Shown: positions 26,020 to 35,639 of the stretch, piece after piece
Layout: the number at the start of each line of letters is the position of its first letter
How positions within the stretch are numbered: the first letter of the stretch is position 1
Assembly (NCBI RefSeq): GCF_003351105.1
Contig: NZ_NKRG01000001.1
Span: 62,001-126,000 of the forward strand
Origin: Thermosipho africanus Ob7
GTDB taxonomy: Bacteria > Thermotogota > Thermotogae > Thermotogales > Fervidobacteriaceae
DNA length: 64,000 nt
Direction: 5' to 3'
Translations under genes and position numbers: made by a program
The notes under the pieces: generated by a model
Told to the model about the DNA's origin: nothing
The model's database searches: none
The model's input: only the letters and a program-made list of their open reading frames with translations

Positions 26020-26049
26020 ATTTTAACATAATTTGCAAACTTTCATCAA
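26020..26049 (-). promoter_or_regulatory. Promoter of alkaline phosphatase
   Basis: Minus strand: TTGATG (26049-26044), 18-base spacer, TAAAAT (26025-26020), with TGT directly before the -10. The transcript would start near 26013, upstream of the 25984-26003 inverted repeat. Confidence 0.6.
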
Positions 26050-26106
26050 AAGTTTAAAACATACATTTTATTTTACTATTTAGAAATATTTAGTTATTTT
26101 AAGATA

Positions 26107-26115
26107 TGATATAAT
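26107..26115 (+). promoter_or_regulatory. Extended -10 promoter for mtnA and the long downstream operon
   Basis: TGA-TATAAT lies at 26107-26115 with only a weak TATTTA at the -35 position. It is the same extended -10 word used by tex and by the gene at 2200. GGAGG at 26139-26143 precedes mtnA. Confidence 0.65.
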
Positions 26116-26149
26116 TAAATAATAGATAAAGTGAAAAGGAGGTTTTGAT

Positions 26150-27190
26150 ATGAAATTGAAAACTATGACTATGGAATGGACTGGAGATGAATTGATTTTA
26201 ATTGATCAGAGGAAAATACCACTTGTTGAAGAGTATGTCAGTTGCAAGTCATATAAGGAAGTTGCTGTAGCGATAAAAGATATGGTTGTAAGAGGTGCTC
26301 CTGCTATAGGTGCTTCTGCAGCTTTTGGATATGTTCTTGGAGCAAGAGAAATGTTTGTTGAAGATTTTAATGCATTTGTTAAAAAAATGGAAGAAGTAAA
26401 AGAAGTTTTAGCAAATACAAGACCTACAGCGGTTAATTTGTTTTGGGCTTTAAATAGAATGGAAGATTCATTAAAGAAATATGGAAAAATAGAAGGTATT
26501 TTAGAATATCTTGAAGAAGAAGCTATGAATATTGCAAAAGAAGATATTGAGGTAAATAAGGCAATTGGTAGATATGGTGCAGAACTTTTAAAAGATGGAG
26601 ATACTGTATTAACTCATTGTAATGCAGGTGCACTTGCAACGGTTGATTATGGTACAGCTCTTGGAGTTATAAGAGCGGCTGTTGAGCAAGGAAAGAAGAT
26701 AAAAGTTTTTGCTGATGAAACAAGGCCATATTTGCAAGGGGCTAGACTTACTGCTTGGGAATTGATGAAGGACGGAATAGATGTAACATTAATAAGTGAT
26801 AATATGTCTGGCTGGTCAATGAAACTTGGTAAAATAAACGCAGTAATTGTTGGTGCTGATAGGGTAGCTGCAAATGGTGATGTTGCAAACAAGATAGGAA
26901 CTTATATGGTCGCTGTTTTAGCAAAAAGGCACGGAATTCCTTTTTATGTAGCTGCACCAACGAGTACAATTGATTTAAATACAAAAACTGGTAAAGATAT
27001 TCCTATTGAAGAAAGAAAGCATACAGAGGTTACACATTGCGGTGGAAAACAGATTGCACCAGATGGGGTAAAAGTATTTAATCCTGCATTTGATGTTACA
27101 GATGCAGAGCTTGTAACTGCAATAATAACTGAAAAAGGCGTAGTTTATCCTCCTTACGAAGAAAATTTAAAAAAGTTGTTTGAGGAGTGA
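26150..27190 (+). CDS. mtnA: Methylthioribose-1-phosphate isomerase
   Basis: 346 residues, eIF2B-like family. Isomerises 5-methylthioribose-1-phosphate to the ribulose form in methionine salvage. Seen: [15 protein letters not shown] near residue 46, the [19 protein letters not shown] stretch near 156, [17 protein letters not shown] near 190 and [19 protein letters not shown] near 235 with the catalytic Asp. Full length for the family. It is the first gene of the long plus-strand run, and serS starts 5 bases after its stop. Confidence 0.95.
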   Translation: MKLKTMTMEWTGDELILIDQRKIPLVEEYVSCKSYKEVAVAIKDMVVRGAPAIGASAAFGYVLGAREMFVEDFNAFVKKMEEVKEVLANTRPTAVNLFWALNRMEDSLKKYGKIEGILEYLEEEAMNIAKEDIEVNKAIGRYGAELLKDGDTVLTHCNAGALATVDYGTALGVIRAAVEQGKKIKVFADETRPYLQGARLTAWELMKDGIDVTLISDNMSGWSMKLGKINAVIVGADRVAANGDVANKIGTYMVAVLAKRHGIPFYVAAPTSTIDLNTKTGKDIPIEERKHTEVTHCGGKQIAPDGVKVFNPAFDVTDAELVTAIITEKGVVYPPYEENLKKLFEE

Positions 27191-27195
27191 TTAAA

Positions 27196-28476
27196 ATGAT
27201 TGATGTTAAATTATTAAGAAAAAATCCTGAAATATTTTATGATGCTTTAAAGAAAAGAAATATGGATACAGAAATTATTGCCAAAATTTTAGATGTAGAT
27301 AAAGAATGGAGACAACTCGTTGCAAAGGTAAATGAATTAAAAGCAAAAAGAAATGAGTTTTCTAAGTTGGTTGCAAAGGCAAAGGCTGAAAAGGATAATG
27401 AAAAAGCAAGCAAATTAATAGAGGAAAGTAAGAAAATAGGAGAAGAGATAAAGAAAATAGAAGAGCAAGAAAAACAATTAGAAGAAGAAATGCAAAATTT
27501 AGCATTAAATATTCCAAATATTCCAGCAGAAGATGTTCCATTTGGAAAAGATGAATCGGAAAATATCGAAATTAGAAGATGGGGAGAGCCTAGAAAGTTT
27601 GATTTTGAGCCAAAAGCTCACTGGGACCTTGGTCCTGAACTTTTAATGATGGATTTTGAAAGAGGTGCAAAATTAAGTGGTTCAAGGTTCACAGTTTTGT
27701 ATAGCTATTTAGCAAGACTAGAGAGAGCCTTGATTCAGTTTATGCTTGATGTTCATACAAAAGAACATGGATATACCGAAGTTTGGGTGCCACAACTTGT
27801 TAAGAGAGATGCAATGCTTTGGACTGGTAAACTTCCAAAATTTGAAGAAGATGCATATTGTATTGAAAAAGATGATATGTTTTTAATTCCAACAGCTGAA
27901 GTTCCACTTGTGGCACTTCATGCACAAGAAATACTTTCTGAAAAAGATCTTCCAATAAAATATACAGCGTATTCTGCATGTTACAGAAGGGAAGCAGGAA
28001 GCTATGGAAAAGATGTTCGTGGAATGATTAGACAGCATCAATTTGATAAGGTTGAGCTAGTATGGATAACAACTCCTGAAAGATCCTTTGAAGATCTTGA
28101 AAGGTTAACACAGGATGCAGAAAGAATATTACAGCTTTTGGAACTTCCTTACAGAGTTGTTTCTTTATGTAGCGGTGATTTGGGATTTGTTTCTGCAAAA
28201 ACTTACGATATAGAAGTATGGCTTCCATCTTACAATTCCTACAAAGAAATTTCTTCATGTAGTAACACTACAGATTTTCAAACAAGAAGATCTAATATAA
28301 GGTATAGAGGAAGTGATAATAAATTGCATTATGCACATGCACTTAATGGATCGGGACTTGCTGTTGGGAGAACTTTAGTGGCCATTGTTGAAAACTATCA
28401 GAACGAAGATGGAAGTATAACTGTTCCAAAAGTTTTAGTTCCCTACATGGGAGTTGAGAAAATAGAAGTTAAATAA
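27196..28476 (+). CDS. serS: Seryl-tRNA synthetase
   Basis: About 426 residues, class II. Charges tRNA-Ser. Seen: N-terminal [12 protein letters not shown] and a Lys/Glu-rich coiled-coil arm at about 30-100, motif 2 in [28 protein letters not shown] near 260, and motif 3 [20 protein letters not shown] near 390. ATG 27196 was chosen: GGAG lies 8 bases upstream, whereas GTG 27187 is inside the ribosome site. Confidence 0.97.
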   Translation: MIDVKLLRKNPEIFYDALKKRNMDTEIIAKILDVDKEWRQLVAKVNELKAKRNEFSKLVAKAKAEKDNEKASKLIEESKKIGEEIKKIEEQEKQLEEEMQNLALNIPNIPAEDVPFGKDESENIEIRRWGEPRKFDFEPKAHWDLGPELLMMDFERGAKLSGSRFTVLYSYLARLERALIQFMLDVHTKEHGYTEVWVPQLVKRDAMLWTGKLPKFEEDAYCIEKDDMFLIPTAEVPLVALHAQEILSEKDLPIKYTAYSACYRREAGSYGKDVRGMIRQHQFDKVELVWITTPERSFEDLERLTQDAERILQLLELPYRVVSLCSGDLGFVSAKTYDIEVWLPSYNSYKEISSCSNTTDFQTRRSNIRYRGSDNKLHYAHALNGSGLAVGRTLVAIVENYQNEDGSITVPKVLVPYMGVEKIEVK

Positions 28477-28504
28477 GTTTTTCCAAAATTAAAGAGGTGA
28501 TTAA

Positions 28505-30346
28505 GTGGATTATATTTCTTATATAAGAAGAATGGATTACGATGAGTTAGAAAATTTTGCAGAGCACATAAGAGAATATATTATAGATGTCATATCAAAA
28601 AATGGTGGCCATCTTGCGTCAAACTTAGGTGTGGTTGAGTTAACTCTTGCACTTTATAGGGTTTACAATCCCTATGAAGATTTCATTATTTGGGATACGG
28701 GGCATCAGACTTACACCCACAAGTTGTTAACGGGAAGATGGGATTTGTTTTCAACTATTCGAAGATTTAATGGTTTGAGTGGATATACAAACATTTTTGA
28801 GTCTTATGTTGATAGATTTGGTGCAGGGCATGTTGGAACGGCTATTTCTGCTGCACTAGGAATTGAGCAGGCATTGCGATTAAATAATAGCAGTGCAAAT
28901 GTAGTAGTTGTTATTGGTGATGGTGCCCTAACCTCTGGTCAATCGCTTGAGGCATTAAATCAAATTAAGACTTTAAATTCAAAGATAAAAATAATTGTCA
29001 ATAATAATTCTATGTCAATATCAAAAAATGTAGGTGCGTTATCTCACCTTTTTGACAAGCTTAGATCAAGCAAAGTATATTTAGAGACAAAAAAAACTCT
29101 AAAAAAATCTATGAGTTTTGAATTAAAGAATGAATTGAAACGAATAAGAGATGCTATAAAGGTTTCAATAAGTGGAGAAGATTTCTTTGAGGGGCTTGGT
29201 TTGAAACATTTTGGGCCTGTAGATGGTCATAATTTGAAAGAACTTGAAGATGAATTAAAAAGAATTAAAGATTATGATTATCCAACAATATTAACTGTTA
29301 ATACTGTTAAAGGTAAAGGATTTGAAAATTCAGAAGTTGATCCTGAAAGTTTTCATAGTGCGGGTAAATTTGATGTTTCATCGGGAGTTTTCATAAAAAG
29401 TAAAGGAATAATTTCGTATAGTGAGGCATTTGGCAAAATGTTAACTAAAATTGCAGAAAAAGATGAAAAGGTTGTAGCAATTACCGCTGCCATGAAGAGT
29501 GGAACAGGTTTGAATGAATTTGCAAAAAGATTTCCAGAAAGATTTTTTGATCTTGGAATAACTGAGCAAATGTGCGTCACATTTGCTGGAGGAATGTCCA
29601 CTTTGGGTTTTAAACCTGTGTTTGCTGTGTATTCTACCTTTTTGCAAAGAGGATTTGATCAAATAATTCATGATATAGCTCTACAGAATCTTCCAGTAAT
29701 TTTTGCAATTGACAGAGCTGGTGTGGTGGGTGAGGATGGGCCAACCCATCATGGAGTTTTTGATATTGCATACTTGAAAATGATTCCCAATATGAAAATT
29801 TATGCGCCGATGGATATTCAAGATTTGCTTAATATAATGCATACTGTTTTTAAGTTTAATATAGATGGACCTGTTGCAATAAGATACCCACGTGATTATG
29901 AATTTGGAAAATTTGAAGAATTATATGATAAAATTAGATTGGTTGATTTAGATAAATGGCAAATTTTAAACGAAGGAAAAGATATTGCTATTATTGCAAC
30001 TGGATATCCTACAAAATCAGCACTTTCCGTTGCAAAAAGAAATGGCTGGACCTTAGTATATGCAAGATCTGTAAAACCAATTGATACAGAAACTTTAAGT
30101 TGGGTTTTTGAAAATCACGAAGAAGTTTTTTCGATCGAAGAAGGAGTTATAAATGGTGGTTTTGGAGAGTCTTTGAGTAGGTATGGAAAGATTAGAATAT
30201 TAGGAATTGAAGATAGATTCGTACCACATGGAAGTAGAAAAGAACTTTTAAAGATATTAATGCTTGATGAAGAGGGGATTGAAAATCAGATAAAAGGTGT
30301 TATTGAAAGGAGGAAGAATTATGAAGATTCAAACAGAACTTGGTGA
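28505..30346 (+). CDS. dxs: 1-deoxy-D-xylulose-5-phosphate synthase
   Basis: 613 residues. Condenses pyruvate and glyceraldehyde-3-phosphate to DXP, the first MEP pathway step, with thiamine diphosphate. Seen: GGHLASNLGVVELT near 35, the cofactor motif VVIGDGALTSGQSLEALN near 139, DRAGVVGEDGPTHHGVFD near 400 and the transketolase C-terminal part ending GIEDRFVPHGSRKELLKIL. GTG 28505 has GAGG 7 bases upstream. The 3' end overlaps the Asp23 gene by 26 bases. Confidence 0.97.
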   Translation: MDYISYIRRMDYDELENFAEHIREYIIDVISKNGGHLASNLGVVELTLALYRVYNPYEDFIIWDTGHQTYTHKLLTGRWDLFSTIRRFNGLSGYTNIFESYVDRFGAGHVGTAISAALGIEQALRLNNSSANVVVVIGDGALTSGQSLEALNQIKTLNSKIKIIVNNNSMSISKNVGALSHLFDKLRSSKVYLETKKTLKKSMSFELKNELKRIRDAIKVSISGEDFFEGLGLKHFGPVDGHNLKELEDELKRIKDYDYPTILTVNTVKGKGFENSEVDPESFHSAGKFDVSSGVFIKSKGIISYSEAFGKMLTKIAEKDEKVVAITAAMKSGTGLNEFAKRFPERFFDLGITEQMCVTFAGGMSTLGFKPVFAVYSTFLQRGFDQIIHDIALQNLPVIFAIDRAGVVGEDGPTHHGVFDIAYLKMIPNMKIYAPMDIQDLLNIMHTVFKFNIDGPVAIRYPRDYEFGKFEELYDKIRLVDLDKWQILNEGKDIAIIATGYPTKSALSVAKRNGWTLVYARSVKPIDTETLSWVFENHEEVFSIEEGVINGGFGESLSRYGKIRILGIEDRFVPHGSRKELLKILMLDEEGIENQIKGVIERRKNYEDSNRTW

Positions 30347-30650
30347 ACTTGATATTACATTAAATGCAATCAGAAAATTAGTATATTTTGCAATTTTAGA
30401 GACCTACGGTCCAGTAAGTATTTCATCAGATAGCTGGTTTTCAAAGCTACTAAGTAGTGAGGAAAGTAGAGTTAAGATTCAAGAAGATGAATTTGGACAT
30501 GTTAAAGTTGATGCCTATGTGGAGTTGGAATATGGCACAAAAATTTCAGAGGTTGGAAGGAATATTATAGAAAATGTGAAACATAAACTTCAAAATTTAG
30601 CTGGCTGTGAAAGTGTTGAAGTAAATGTCCATGTTATAGACGTGAAATAG
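30321..30650 (+). CDS. Asp23/Gls24 (YloU-like) family protein
   Basis: 109 residues. Begins MKIQTELGELDITLNAIRKLVYFAILETYG and contains the alternating beta pattern VKVDAYVELEYGTKISEVGRNI of the Asp23/Gls24 family, often linked to envelope homeostasis and lipid or phosphate stress. The start is ATG 30321 with AGGAGG 7 bases upstream, inside the end of dxs. It is followed by the FakA-like kinase, the same yloU-yloV pairing as in Bacillus. Confidence 0.85.
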   Translation: MKIQTELGELDITLNAIRKLVYFAILETYGPVSISSDSWFSKLLSSEESRVKIQEDEFGHVKVDAYVELEYGTKISEVGRNIIENVKHKLQNLAGCESVEVNVHVIDVK

Positions 30651-30666
30651 TAAGGAGGGTTATACA

Positions 30667-32280
30667 TTGGATAAAATAACAGCCAAAGAGCTGAAATATT
30701 TATTTATGAAAGGTGCAGAAAATCTTTTAAAACATAAAGATGAGATAAATGCACTAAATGTTTTCCCGGTTCCAGATGGTGACACCGGGTCAAACATGTC
30801 ATCAACTCTTTTGGAAGGTTGTAAATATCTTGAGAGTGTGGAAGATGAAAGAGCGGATAAGATAATAGAAGCTATAAGAAATGGAACACTGATGGGTGCA
30901 CGGGGAAATTCTGGAGTAATATTGTCACAAATTTTTAGAGGATTTACAGATTATTTGAAAGGAAAGTCTGAAATAACGATAGAAGATTTTGCATACGCAT
31001 TTAAAAGTGCAAAAGAAGTTGCATATGGTGCAGTTATGAAGCCAGTAGAGGGTACTATATTGACTGCTATAAGGTATTTGGCTGAGAATGTAGATTATTT
31101 AATTGACAGCAGTGATTTCAAAGAATTTTTCGAAAAAGTGCTTGAAGTTTTAGATAAGGCAGTTAAAGATACACCTAGTATGTTAAAAAAATTAAAGGAA
31201 GCTGGCGTTGTAGATGCTGGTGCGAAGGGATTATATTATATTGCTGAAGGATTTTATAAATATATACAAGGCGAAAAAGAAATAGATTTGAATATAAAAA
31301 CTACAACAATGCCAGTAGAAGAAATCAATATAATTCCTGAAGATTTGAAGTTTCAATACTGTACTGAGTTGATAATAAAATCTTATGAGACTTTGGAGTC
31401 TGATAAGGAAGAGGAATTAAGGAACTTTTTGTATGAAATTGGAGATTCAGTAGTATTTTTCGTCCAAGATAGTGTTATTAAGTTACATGTGCATACCAAT
31501 AACCCTGGAAATGTAATAGAAAAGTTCTTAACAGTAGGGGAATTGATGAAAGTTAAAATAGATAATATGAAAATGCAACATGAACATTTTGTTTCAAAAG
31601 AAGTAGAGCAAGAGAAAAAGAAAATAGGAATAGTAGCTGTGTCTCCTGGGGAAGGGATTTCAAGAATTTTAAAAGATTTAGGAGTTGATCAGATAGTTTT
31701 TGGTGGTCAAACAATGAATCCAAGTACAGCCGACTTGAAAGCGGCAGTTGAAAGTGTTAATGCCGAAAATGTGTTTGTTTTTCCAAACAATTCAAATATT
31801 ATACTTGCTGCAAAGCAAGTTGCAGAAACTGTTAAAGATAAAGCTGTATACGTTGTTGAGAGTAAAAATGTTCAAGAATGTATTGCAGCATTGATTAGGA
31901 ATATTCCTGATGAAGAGCCAGAAAAATTGTTTGAAGTTTTCAAAGAAGCAATTTTAGAAGTTGTAACTATATCTATTACTAGAGCGGTTAGAAATGCAAA
32001 ATTAAAAGGTGAGAAGATAAAGAAAGACGAGTATCTTGTCTTTTTAAATAATGATTTTTCAGTACATGATATGGATTTTAGAATTGCACTTGAAAAGACG
32101 TTTGAAAAAATTGAAGATATTGAAGATAGGGAAATTGTAACTGCAATAATTGGAAAAGATGCAACGGCAGTAGAAATTGATATTTTTGAAAGTTTTATTT
32201 CAAAGATATATCCAGATTTAGAACTTGAAACATATGAAGGTGGTCAGGTACACTATCCATTTTTAATTTTGATTGAATAA
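30667..32280 (+). CDS. fakA: DhaL/DegV-like fatty acid kinase (YloV/FakA family)
   Basis: 537 residues. An N-terminal DhaL (Dak2) ATP-binding domain has NVFPVPDGDTGSNMSSTLLEG near residue 34 and GARGNSGVILSQIFRGF near 79. A C-terminal DegV-like-related region contains FGGQTMNPSTADL near 348 and FPNNSNIILAAKQ. In Firmicutes FakA phosphorylates fatty acids bound to FakB for phospholipid synthesis. No FakB/DegV partner is in the window, so the assignment is by family. TTG start with GGAGG 8 bases upstream. Confidence 0.87.
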   Translation: MDKITAKELKYLFMKGAENLLKHKDEINALNVFPVPDGDTGSNMSSTLLEGCKYLESVEDERADKIIEAIRNGTLMGARGNSGVILSQIFRGFTDYLKGKSEITIEDFAYAFKSAKEVAYGAVMKPVEGTILTAIRYLAENVDYLIDSSDFKEFFEKVLEVLDKAVKDTPSMLKKLKEAGVVDAGAKGLYYIAEGFYKYIQGEKEIDLNIKTTTMPVEEINIIPEDLKFQYCTELIIKSYETLESDKEEELRNFLYEIGDSVVFFVQDSVIKLHVHTNNPGNVIEKFLTVGELMKVKIDNMKMQHEHFVSKEVEQEKKKIGIVAVSPGEGISRILKDLGVDQIVFGGQTMNPSTADLKAAVESVNAENVFVFPNNSNIILAAKQVAETVKDKAVYVVESKNVQECIAALIRNIPDEEPEKLFEVFKEAILEVVTISITRAVRNAKLKGEKIKKDEYLVFLNNDFSVHDMDFRIALEKTFEKIEDIEDREIVTAIIGKDATAVEIDIFESFISKIYPDLELETYEGGQVHYPFLILIE

Positions 32281-32289
32281 GGTGATAAT

Positions 32290-32697
32290 ATGAAAGAATT
32301 ATTTACTATAGCAAAAGTGGATGAGAAATATATTTATCTTGAGCGTGATACAAGTGGTTGTAGTTCATGTGCTATATCGGGTAGTTGTAATGTAAAGTCT
32401 GTGGAGCAATTAAAAGTGGAAAAAGATAATAAATTTGAATATTTTCCTGGAGATTTTGTTATTTTAGATTTAAAATATCGTCCGGCCTTGCTTGCCTTTC
32501 TTTTGTACGGACTTCCAGTGATACTTTTAGTTTTGGGAGTAAGTCTTGGGACGTATTTAAAACTTTCTGATTATTTTAGCTTTTTGATAGGTCTTTTATT
32601 TATGAGTGGAGCATTTGCAATATTTAGAATTTGGGATAAAAGATATAAACCAAAGATAGTTGATGTTAGACATGTAAACAAGGGGGGAGTGGGTTGA
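32290..32697 (+). CDS. rseC: RseC/MucC-family membrane protein
   Basis: 135 residues. N-terminal cysteine-rich motif GCSSCAISGSCNV near residues 22-34 (CxxC plus a further Cys), a beta-rich segment, then two membrane helices (about 63-82 and 88-106). This is the RseC/MucC arrangement, associated with redox control through SoxR reduction or sigma-E modulation, or with Rnf-type electron transport in anaerobes. It lies between fakA and a hydrolase gene whose start overlaps its stop. Partner not identifiable here. Confidence 0.85.
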   Translation: MKELFTIAKVDEKYIYLERDTSGCSSCAISGSCNVKSVEQLKVEKDNKFEYFPGDFVILDLKYRPALLAFLLYGLPVILLVLGVSLGTYLKLSDYFSFLIGLLFMSGAFAIFRIWDKRYKPKIVDVRHVNKGGVG

Positions 32698-33464
32698 TAT
32701 ATTCAATTAAAAAAGGTGAACCTAAAAAGGGATGGGTTGTTGTAGTTCATGGACTTGGAGAGCATATTGGAAGGTACGAAAAATTAATTGATGGCTTAGC
32801 TGAGAGGGGGTATGCTGTTCTTGGGTTTGATCTTCCTGGTCATGGGAGAAGTCCAGGAAAGCGTGGTCATACATCTATTGAAGAAGTTATATCTGTAATA
32901 AATGATCTGACTAGAGAAAATAATATAGAAAAGTTTCATATCTTTGGCCACAGTTTAGGCGGTCTAATTTCAATCAGGTACACCCAAGAAAACTTACAAA
33001 GAGTCAGATCTTTAGTAGTTTCTTCTCCTGCATTATTTCTTTCACCAAAGTTTTCACAACTATTGCTTTTAAATTTATTTAGCATAATTTATCCAGCGCT
33101 TACGTTAAGAAATGGAATAGATCCAAAAGATTTATCCAGAAACGAGGAAGCTGTTGAGAAATACATAACTGATGATCTTGTACATGATAAGATAAGTATA
33201 AAACTTGCAAAAAGTTTATTGAAAAATGTGAAATTAGCCCATGAAAAAGTTGGAATTATTTCTGTACCGACTATGATGCTTGTTGGTACTGCGGACAAGG
33301 TTACACCACCACAGGGTAGCTATTTATTTTTCAATAATTTACAGCTTATGAAGGAAAATAAAAAATTAGTTAGATTTGAAGGAGCTTATCACGAAATATT
33401 TGAAGATAATGAATGGTCTGAAGAATTTTACTTTACGATCTTTGAATGGTATGAAATGAGGTGA
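32694..33464 (+). CDS. Alpha/beta hydrolase (monoacylglycerol lipase-like)
   Basis: 256 residues. Catalytic triad positions can be seen: Ser in IFGHSLGGL near 86, Asp in GTADKVTPP near 204, His in GAYHEIFED near 235. The N-terminal VVVVHGLGEHIGRYEKLIDGLAERGY and FDLPGHGRSPGKRGH match the Hydrolase_4/lysophospholipase group. Likely cleaves acyl esters in the cytoplasm; the substrate is unknown. The start is TTG 32694 overlapping the rseC stop; an in-frame ATA at 32697 is slightly better spaced from GGAG, so the start is not certain. Confidence 0.85.
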   Translation: MIYSIKKGEPKKGWVVVVHGLGEHIGRYEKLIDGLAERGYAVLGFDLPGHGRSPGKRGHTSIEEVISVINDLTRENNIEKFHIFGHSLGGLISIRYTQENLQRVRSLVVSSPALFLSPKFSQLLLLNLFSIIYPALTLRNGIDPKDLSRNEEAVEKYITDDLVHDKISIKLAKSLLKNVKLAHEKVGIISVPTMMLVGTADKVTPPQGSYLFFNNLQLMKENKKLVRFEGAYHEIFEDNEWSEEFYFTIFEWYEMR

Positions 33465-33468
33465 AAAG

Positions 33469-33906
33469 TTGAAATATAATACTAGGTTAGGTGAAATTGA
33501 GATAAATGAAAATGAAATAATAACTTTTGAAAAAGGGATTCCTGGTTTTGAACACTTGAGAAAATTTTCTGTAATCTCATTAAAAGATACTTTGCCAATA
33601 CTTTGGCTTGTATCTCTCGAGGATGAAAATGTTTCACTTCCAATAATTGATCCATGGATTGTTGATAAAAATTATGAGATTGAAATTTCTAATGAAGATA
33701 TAAAGGAGCTTGAGATAGAGGATAAAGAAAAGGTTGCTGTATGGGCTGTTTTAACTATACCGTCGGGTCATCCAGAAGAAACTACAGTAAATTTAAGAGC
33801 ACCAATAGTTATTAATATGGAAAAAGGAAAAGGAAAACAGATCATTTTAGACACGGAAAAGTATAAAATAAAACACAAACTTTCGGAGTTTTCTTTTCAA
33901 GAATGA
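33469..33906 (+). CDS. fliW: Flagellar assembly factor FliW
   Basis: 145 residues, one FliW domain. It binds flagellin and also binds CsrA, relieving CsrA repression of flagellin translation. Seen: the N-terminal RLGEIEINENEIITFEKGIPGFEHLRKFSV and the central ILWLVSLEDENVSLPIIDP. TTG 33469 with GAGG 7 bases upstream. csrA begins 10 bases after its stop, the common fliW-csrA pairing. No flagellar structural gene is nearby. Confidence 0.95.
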   Translation: MKYNTRLGEIEINENEIITFEKGIPGFEHLRKFSVISLKDTLPILWLVSLEDENVSLPIIDPWIVDKNYEIEISNEDIKELEIEDKEKVAVWAVLTIPSGHPEETTVNLRAPIVINMEKGKGKQIILDTEKYKIKHKLSEFSFQE

Positions 33907-33916
33907 GGTGATTTAA

Positions 33917-34138
33917 GTGCTTGTTTTATCAAGAAAAATAGGTCAGAGCATAATAATTGGTAATGATATAGAAATTAAAATCTTAAGGATAGATGGAGGA
34001 GAAATAAAGATAGGAATAGAAGCTCCAAAAGATGTTAAGGTTTTAAGAAAGGAATTATATGAGGAACTTTTGAAAGAAAATAAAGAAGCAGTAAAATTTG
34101 ATATAAAGAATTTACCGGGGTTTTTTAAGAAAAAATAG
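33917..34138 (+). CDS. csrA: Carbon storage regulator CsrA
   Basis: 73 residues. RNA-binding dimer that represses translation by covering GGA motifs in leaders. Begins MLVLSRKIGQSIIIGNDIEIKIL, with conserved IGIEAPKDVKVLRKELYEEL; the basic tail GFFKKK is longer than minimal CsrA. GTG start with GAGG 8 bases upstream. It is coupled to fliW, so the ratio of the two proteins should track flagellar state. Confidence 0.96.
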   Translation: MLVLSRKIGQSIIIGNDIEIKILRIDGGEIKIGIEAPKDVKVLRKELYEELLKENKEAVKFDIKNLPGFFKKK

Positions 34139-34156
34139 TACATGGAGGTGTTTGAC

Positions 34157-34438
34157 TTGAAAATAGATGAAAAGTTGATTGAAGAAATTGCAAAATTAGC
34201 AAGACTGGAAATTGAAAATAAGCAAGAATTCATTAATGAAATGCAAAAAATAGTTGATTATTTTGAATTGTTAAATAACGTTGATACAGAATGTATTGAG
34301 CCAATGTATACTCCTTTAGAGTCTAGTGCATCTCTTAGGGAAAATGGTGCTGTTGATTTTGAAAATGTAGAAGGTATAAGGGAGAATTTTCCTGAAAGAG
34401 AAGGTAATTATCTAAAAGTTCCAGGAATACACAAGTAG
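34157..34438 (+). CDS. gatC: Asp/Glu-tRNA amidotransferase subunit C
   Basis: About 93 residues. Small helical subunit of GatCAB, which amidates Glu-tRNA-Gln or Asp-tRNA-Asn. Seen: DEKLIEEIAKLARLEI, a QKIVDYFELLNNVDT stretch, and PLRE-like SASLRENGAVD with the NFPEREGNYLKVPGI tail. The start was set at TTG 34157: GGAGG is 8 bases upstream, while the ATG at 34142 precedes the ribosome site. gatA and gatB are not in the window. Confidence 0.92.
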   Translation: MKIDEKLIEEIAKLARLEIENKQEFINEMQKIVDYFELLNNVDTECIEPMYTPLESSASLRENGAVDFENVEGIRENFPEREGNYLKVPGIHK

Positions 34439-34447
34439 GTGAAGCAT

Positions 34448-34897
34448 ATGAAGGTAATAGCTACAAACAAAAAGGCATATTCAGACTACAATATTTTGGA
34501 AACATATGAAGCTGGAATTGAACTTAGAGGAACAGAGGTTAAAGCTTTAAGGGAGTCAGGAGCAAATTTTAAAGACAGCTTTTGTCGAATTAAAAATGGA
34601 GAGGTTTTTCTTTTAAATTTGAATATCCCACAATATAGAAATGGCAATTTAAATAACCATGATCCAGAAAGACCTAGAAGATTACTCCTTCACAAAAAGG
34701 AGATTCATAGGCTTATTGGTAAAGTTAAGGAGCAAGGGCTTACCATAATACCTACAAAGATTTATTTTAATTCAAGAGGATTAGTAAAAGTTGAGATCGC
34801 TGTTGCTAAAGGAAAGAAAAAGTATGATAAAAGGGAAGATATTAAAAAGAGAGAAATTAATAGAAAAATAAATGAATATTTAAAAAGAAATAGGTAA
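34448..34897 (+). CDS. smpB: SsrA-binding protein SmpB
   Basis: About 149 residues. Binds tmRNA and brings it to stalled ribosomes. Seen: NKKAYSDYNILETYEAGIELRGTEVKALR near residues 5-33, the NLNNHDPERPRRLLLHKKEI core and the C-terminal KKKYDKREDIKKREINRKI tail. ATG 34448 was chosen, 8 bases after AGG; GTG 34439 is part of the ribosome site. No ssrA (tmRNA) gene was recognised in the window. Confidence 0.96.
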   Translation: MKVIATNKKAYSDYNILETYEAGIELRGTEVKALRESGANFKDSFCRIKNGEVFLLNLNIPQYRNGNLNNHDPERPRRLLLHKKEIHRLIGKVKEQGLTIIPTKIYFNSRGLVKVEIAVAKGKKKYDKREDIKKREINRKINEYLKRNR

Positions 34898-34912
34898 AGG
34901 AGTGTGAAAAAT

Positions 34913-35635
34913 ATGGATATAAAAAAAATTGTGGAGGAAAAAATTAGAGAGTTTAAAGAAAGCTACAAGTTTGAATTAAAAAACATAGAAGTTAAAGATG
35001 TTAATAAATACATTGAACATACAAACTTAAAGGCCACGGCAACTGAGGAAGATATTTTGAAGTTATGTGAGCAAGCAAAGGAATATAACTTTAGAGGTGT
35101 ATGTGTAAATCCTTCGTTTGTACCTCTTGTTAAAAAACAATTAGATGGAACGGATGTTAAAGTAGTTACAGTTATAGGTTTTCCATTGGGTGCAACATCT
35201 ACAAGAGCAAAGGTTGAAGAAACAAAAGTTGCAGTTGCAGATGGTGCTGACGAAGTTGATATGGTAATTCACATTGGTTATCTAAAGCAGAAAAATTATG
35301 AGTATATTTATAACGACATTAAAGCAGTTGTTGAAGCTGCTAATGTTCCTGTTAAGGTTATTATAGAGACATGTTATTTGACTGATGAAGAAAAGGTTGC
35401 AGCATGTGTGATTTCTAAAGAGGCTAGCGCAGAATTTGTTAAGACATCTACAGGTTTTGGAACAGCTGGAGCAAAGGTTGAAGATGTAAATTTAATGAGA
35501 TGGGTTGTTGGAGATAGTATGGGGGTTAAGGCATCGGGCGGAGTAAAAACATATGAGGATGCAGTAAATATGATAAGGGCAGGTGCAAATAGTATTGGAA
35601 CAAGTTCGGGAATTAGTATAGTTAAAGGTAGGTGA
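34913..35635 (+). CDS. deoC: Deoxyribose-phosphate aldolase
   Basis: About 240 residues. Cleaves 2-deoxyribose-5-phosphate to acetaldehyde and glyceraldehyde-3-phosphate. Seen: [17 protein letters not shown] near 28, GFPLGATST near 85, EVDMVIHIG near 111, [13 protein letters not shown], and the Schiff-base Lys in [10 protein letters not shown] near 174, then [16 protein letters not shown] 34913 was chosen over GTG 34904, which overlaps the ribosome site. glgD starts 4 bases after the stop. Confidence 0.96.
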   Translation: MDIKKIVEEKIREFKESYKFELKNIEVKDVNKYIEHTNLKATATEEDILKLCEQAKEYNFRGVCVNPSFVPLVKKQLDGTDVKVVTVIGFPLGATSTRAKVEETKVAVADGADEVDMVIHIGYLKQKNYEYIYNDIKAVVEAANVPVKVIIETCYLTDEEKVAACVISKEASAEFVKTSTGFGTAGAKVEDVNLMRWVVGDSMGVKASGGVKTYEDAVNMIRAGANSIGTSSGISIVKGR

Positions 35636-35639
35636 TATA

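Noticed and set aside
32694-32700. ATA (32697) as a fourth non-standard start for the alpha/beta hydrolase
   Set aside because: TTG 32694 is usable if GGGGG is taken as the ribosome site, so the case is ambiguous unlike rseP, pyrC and priA.
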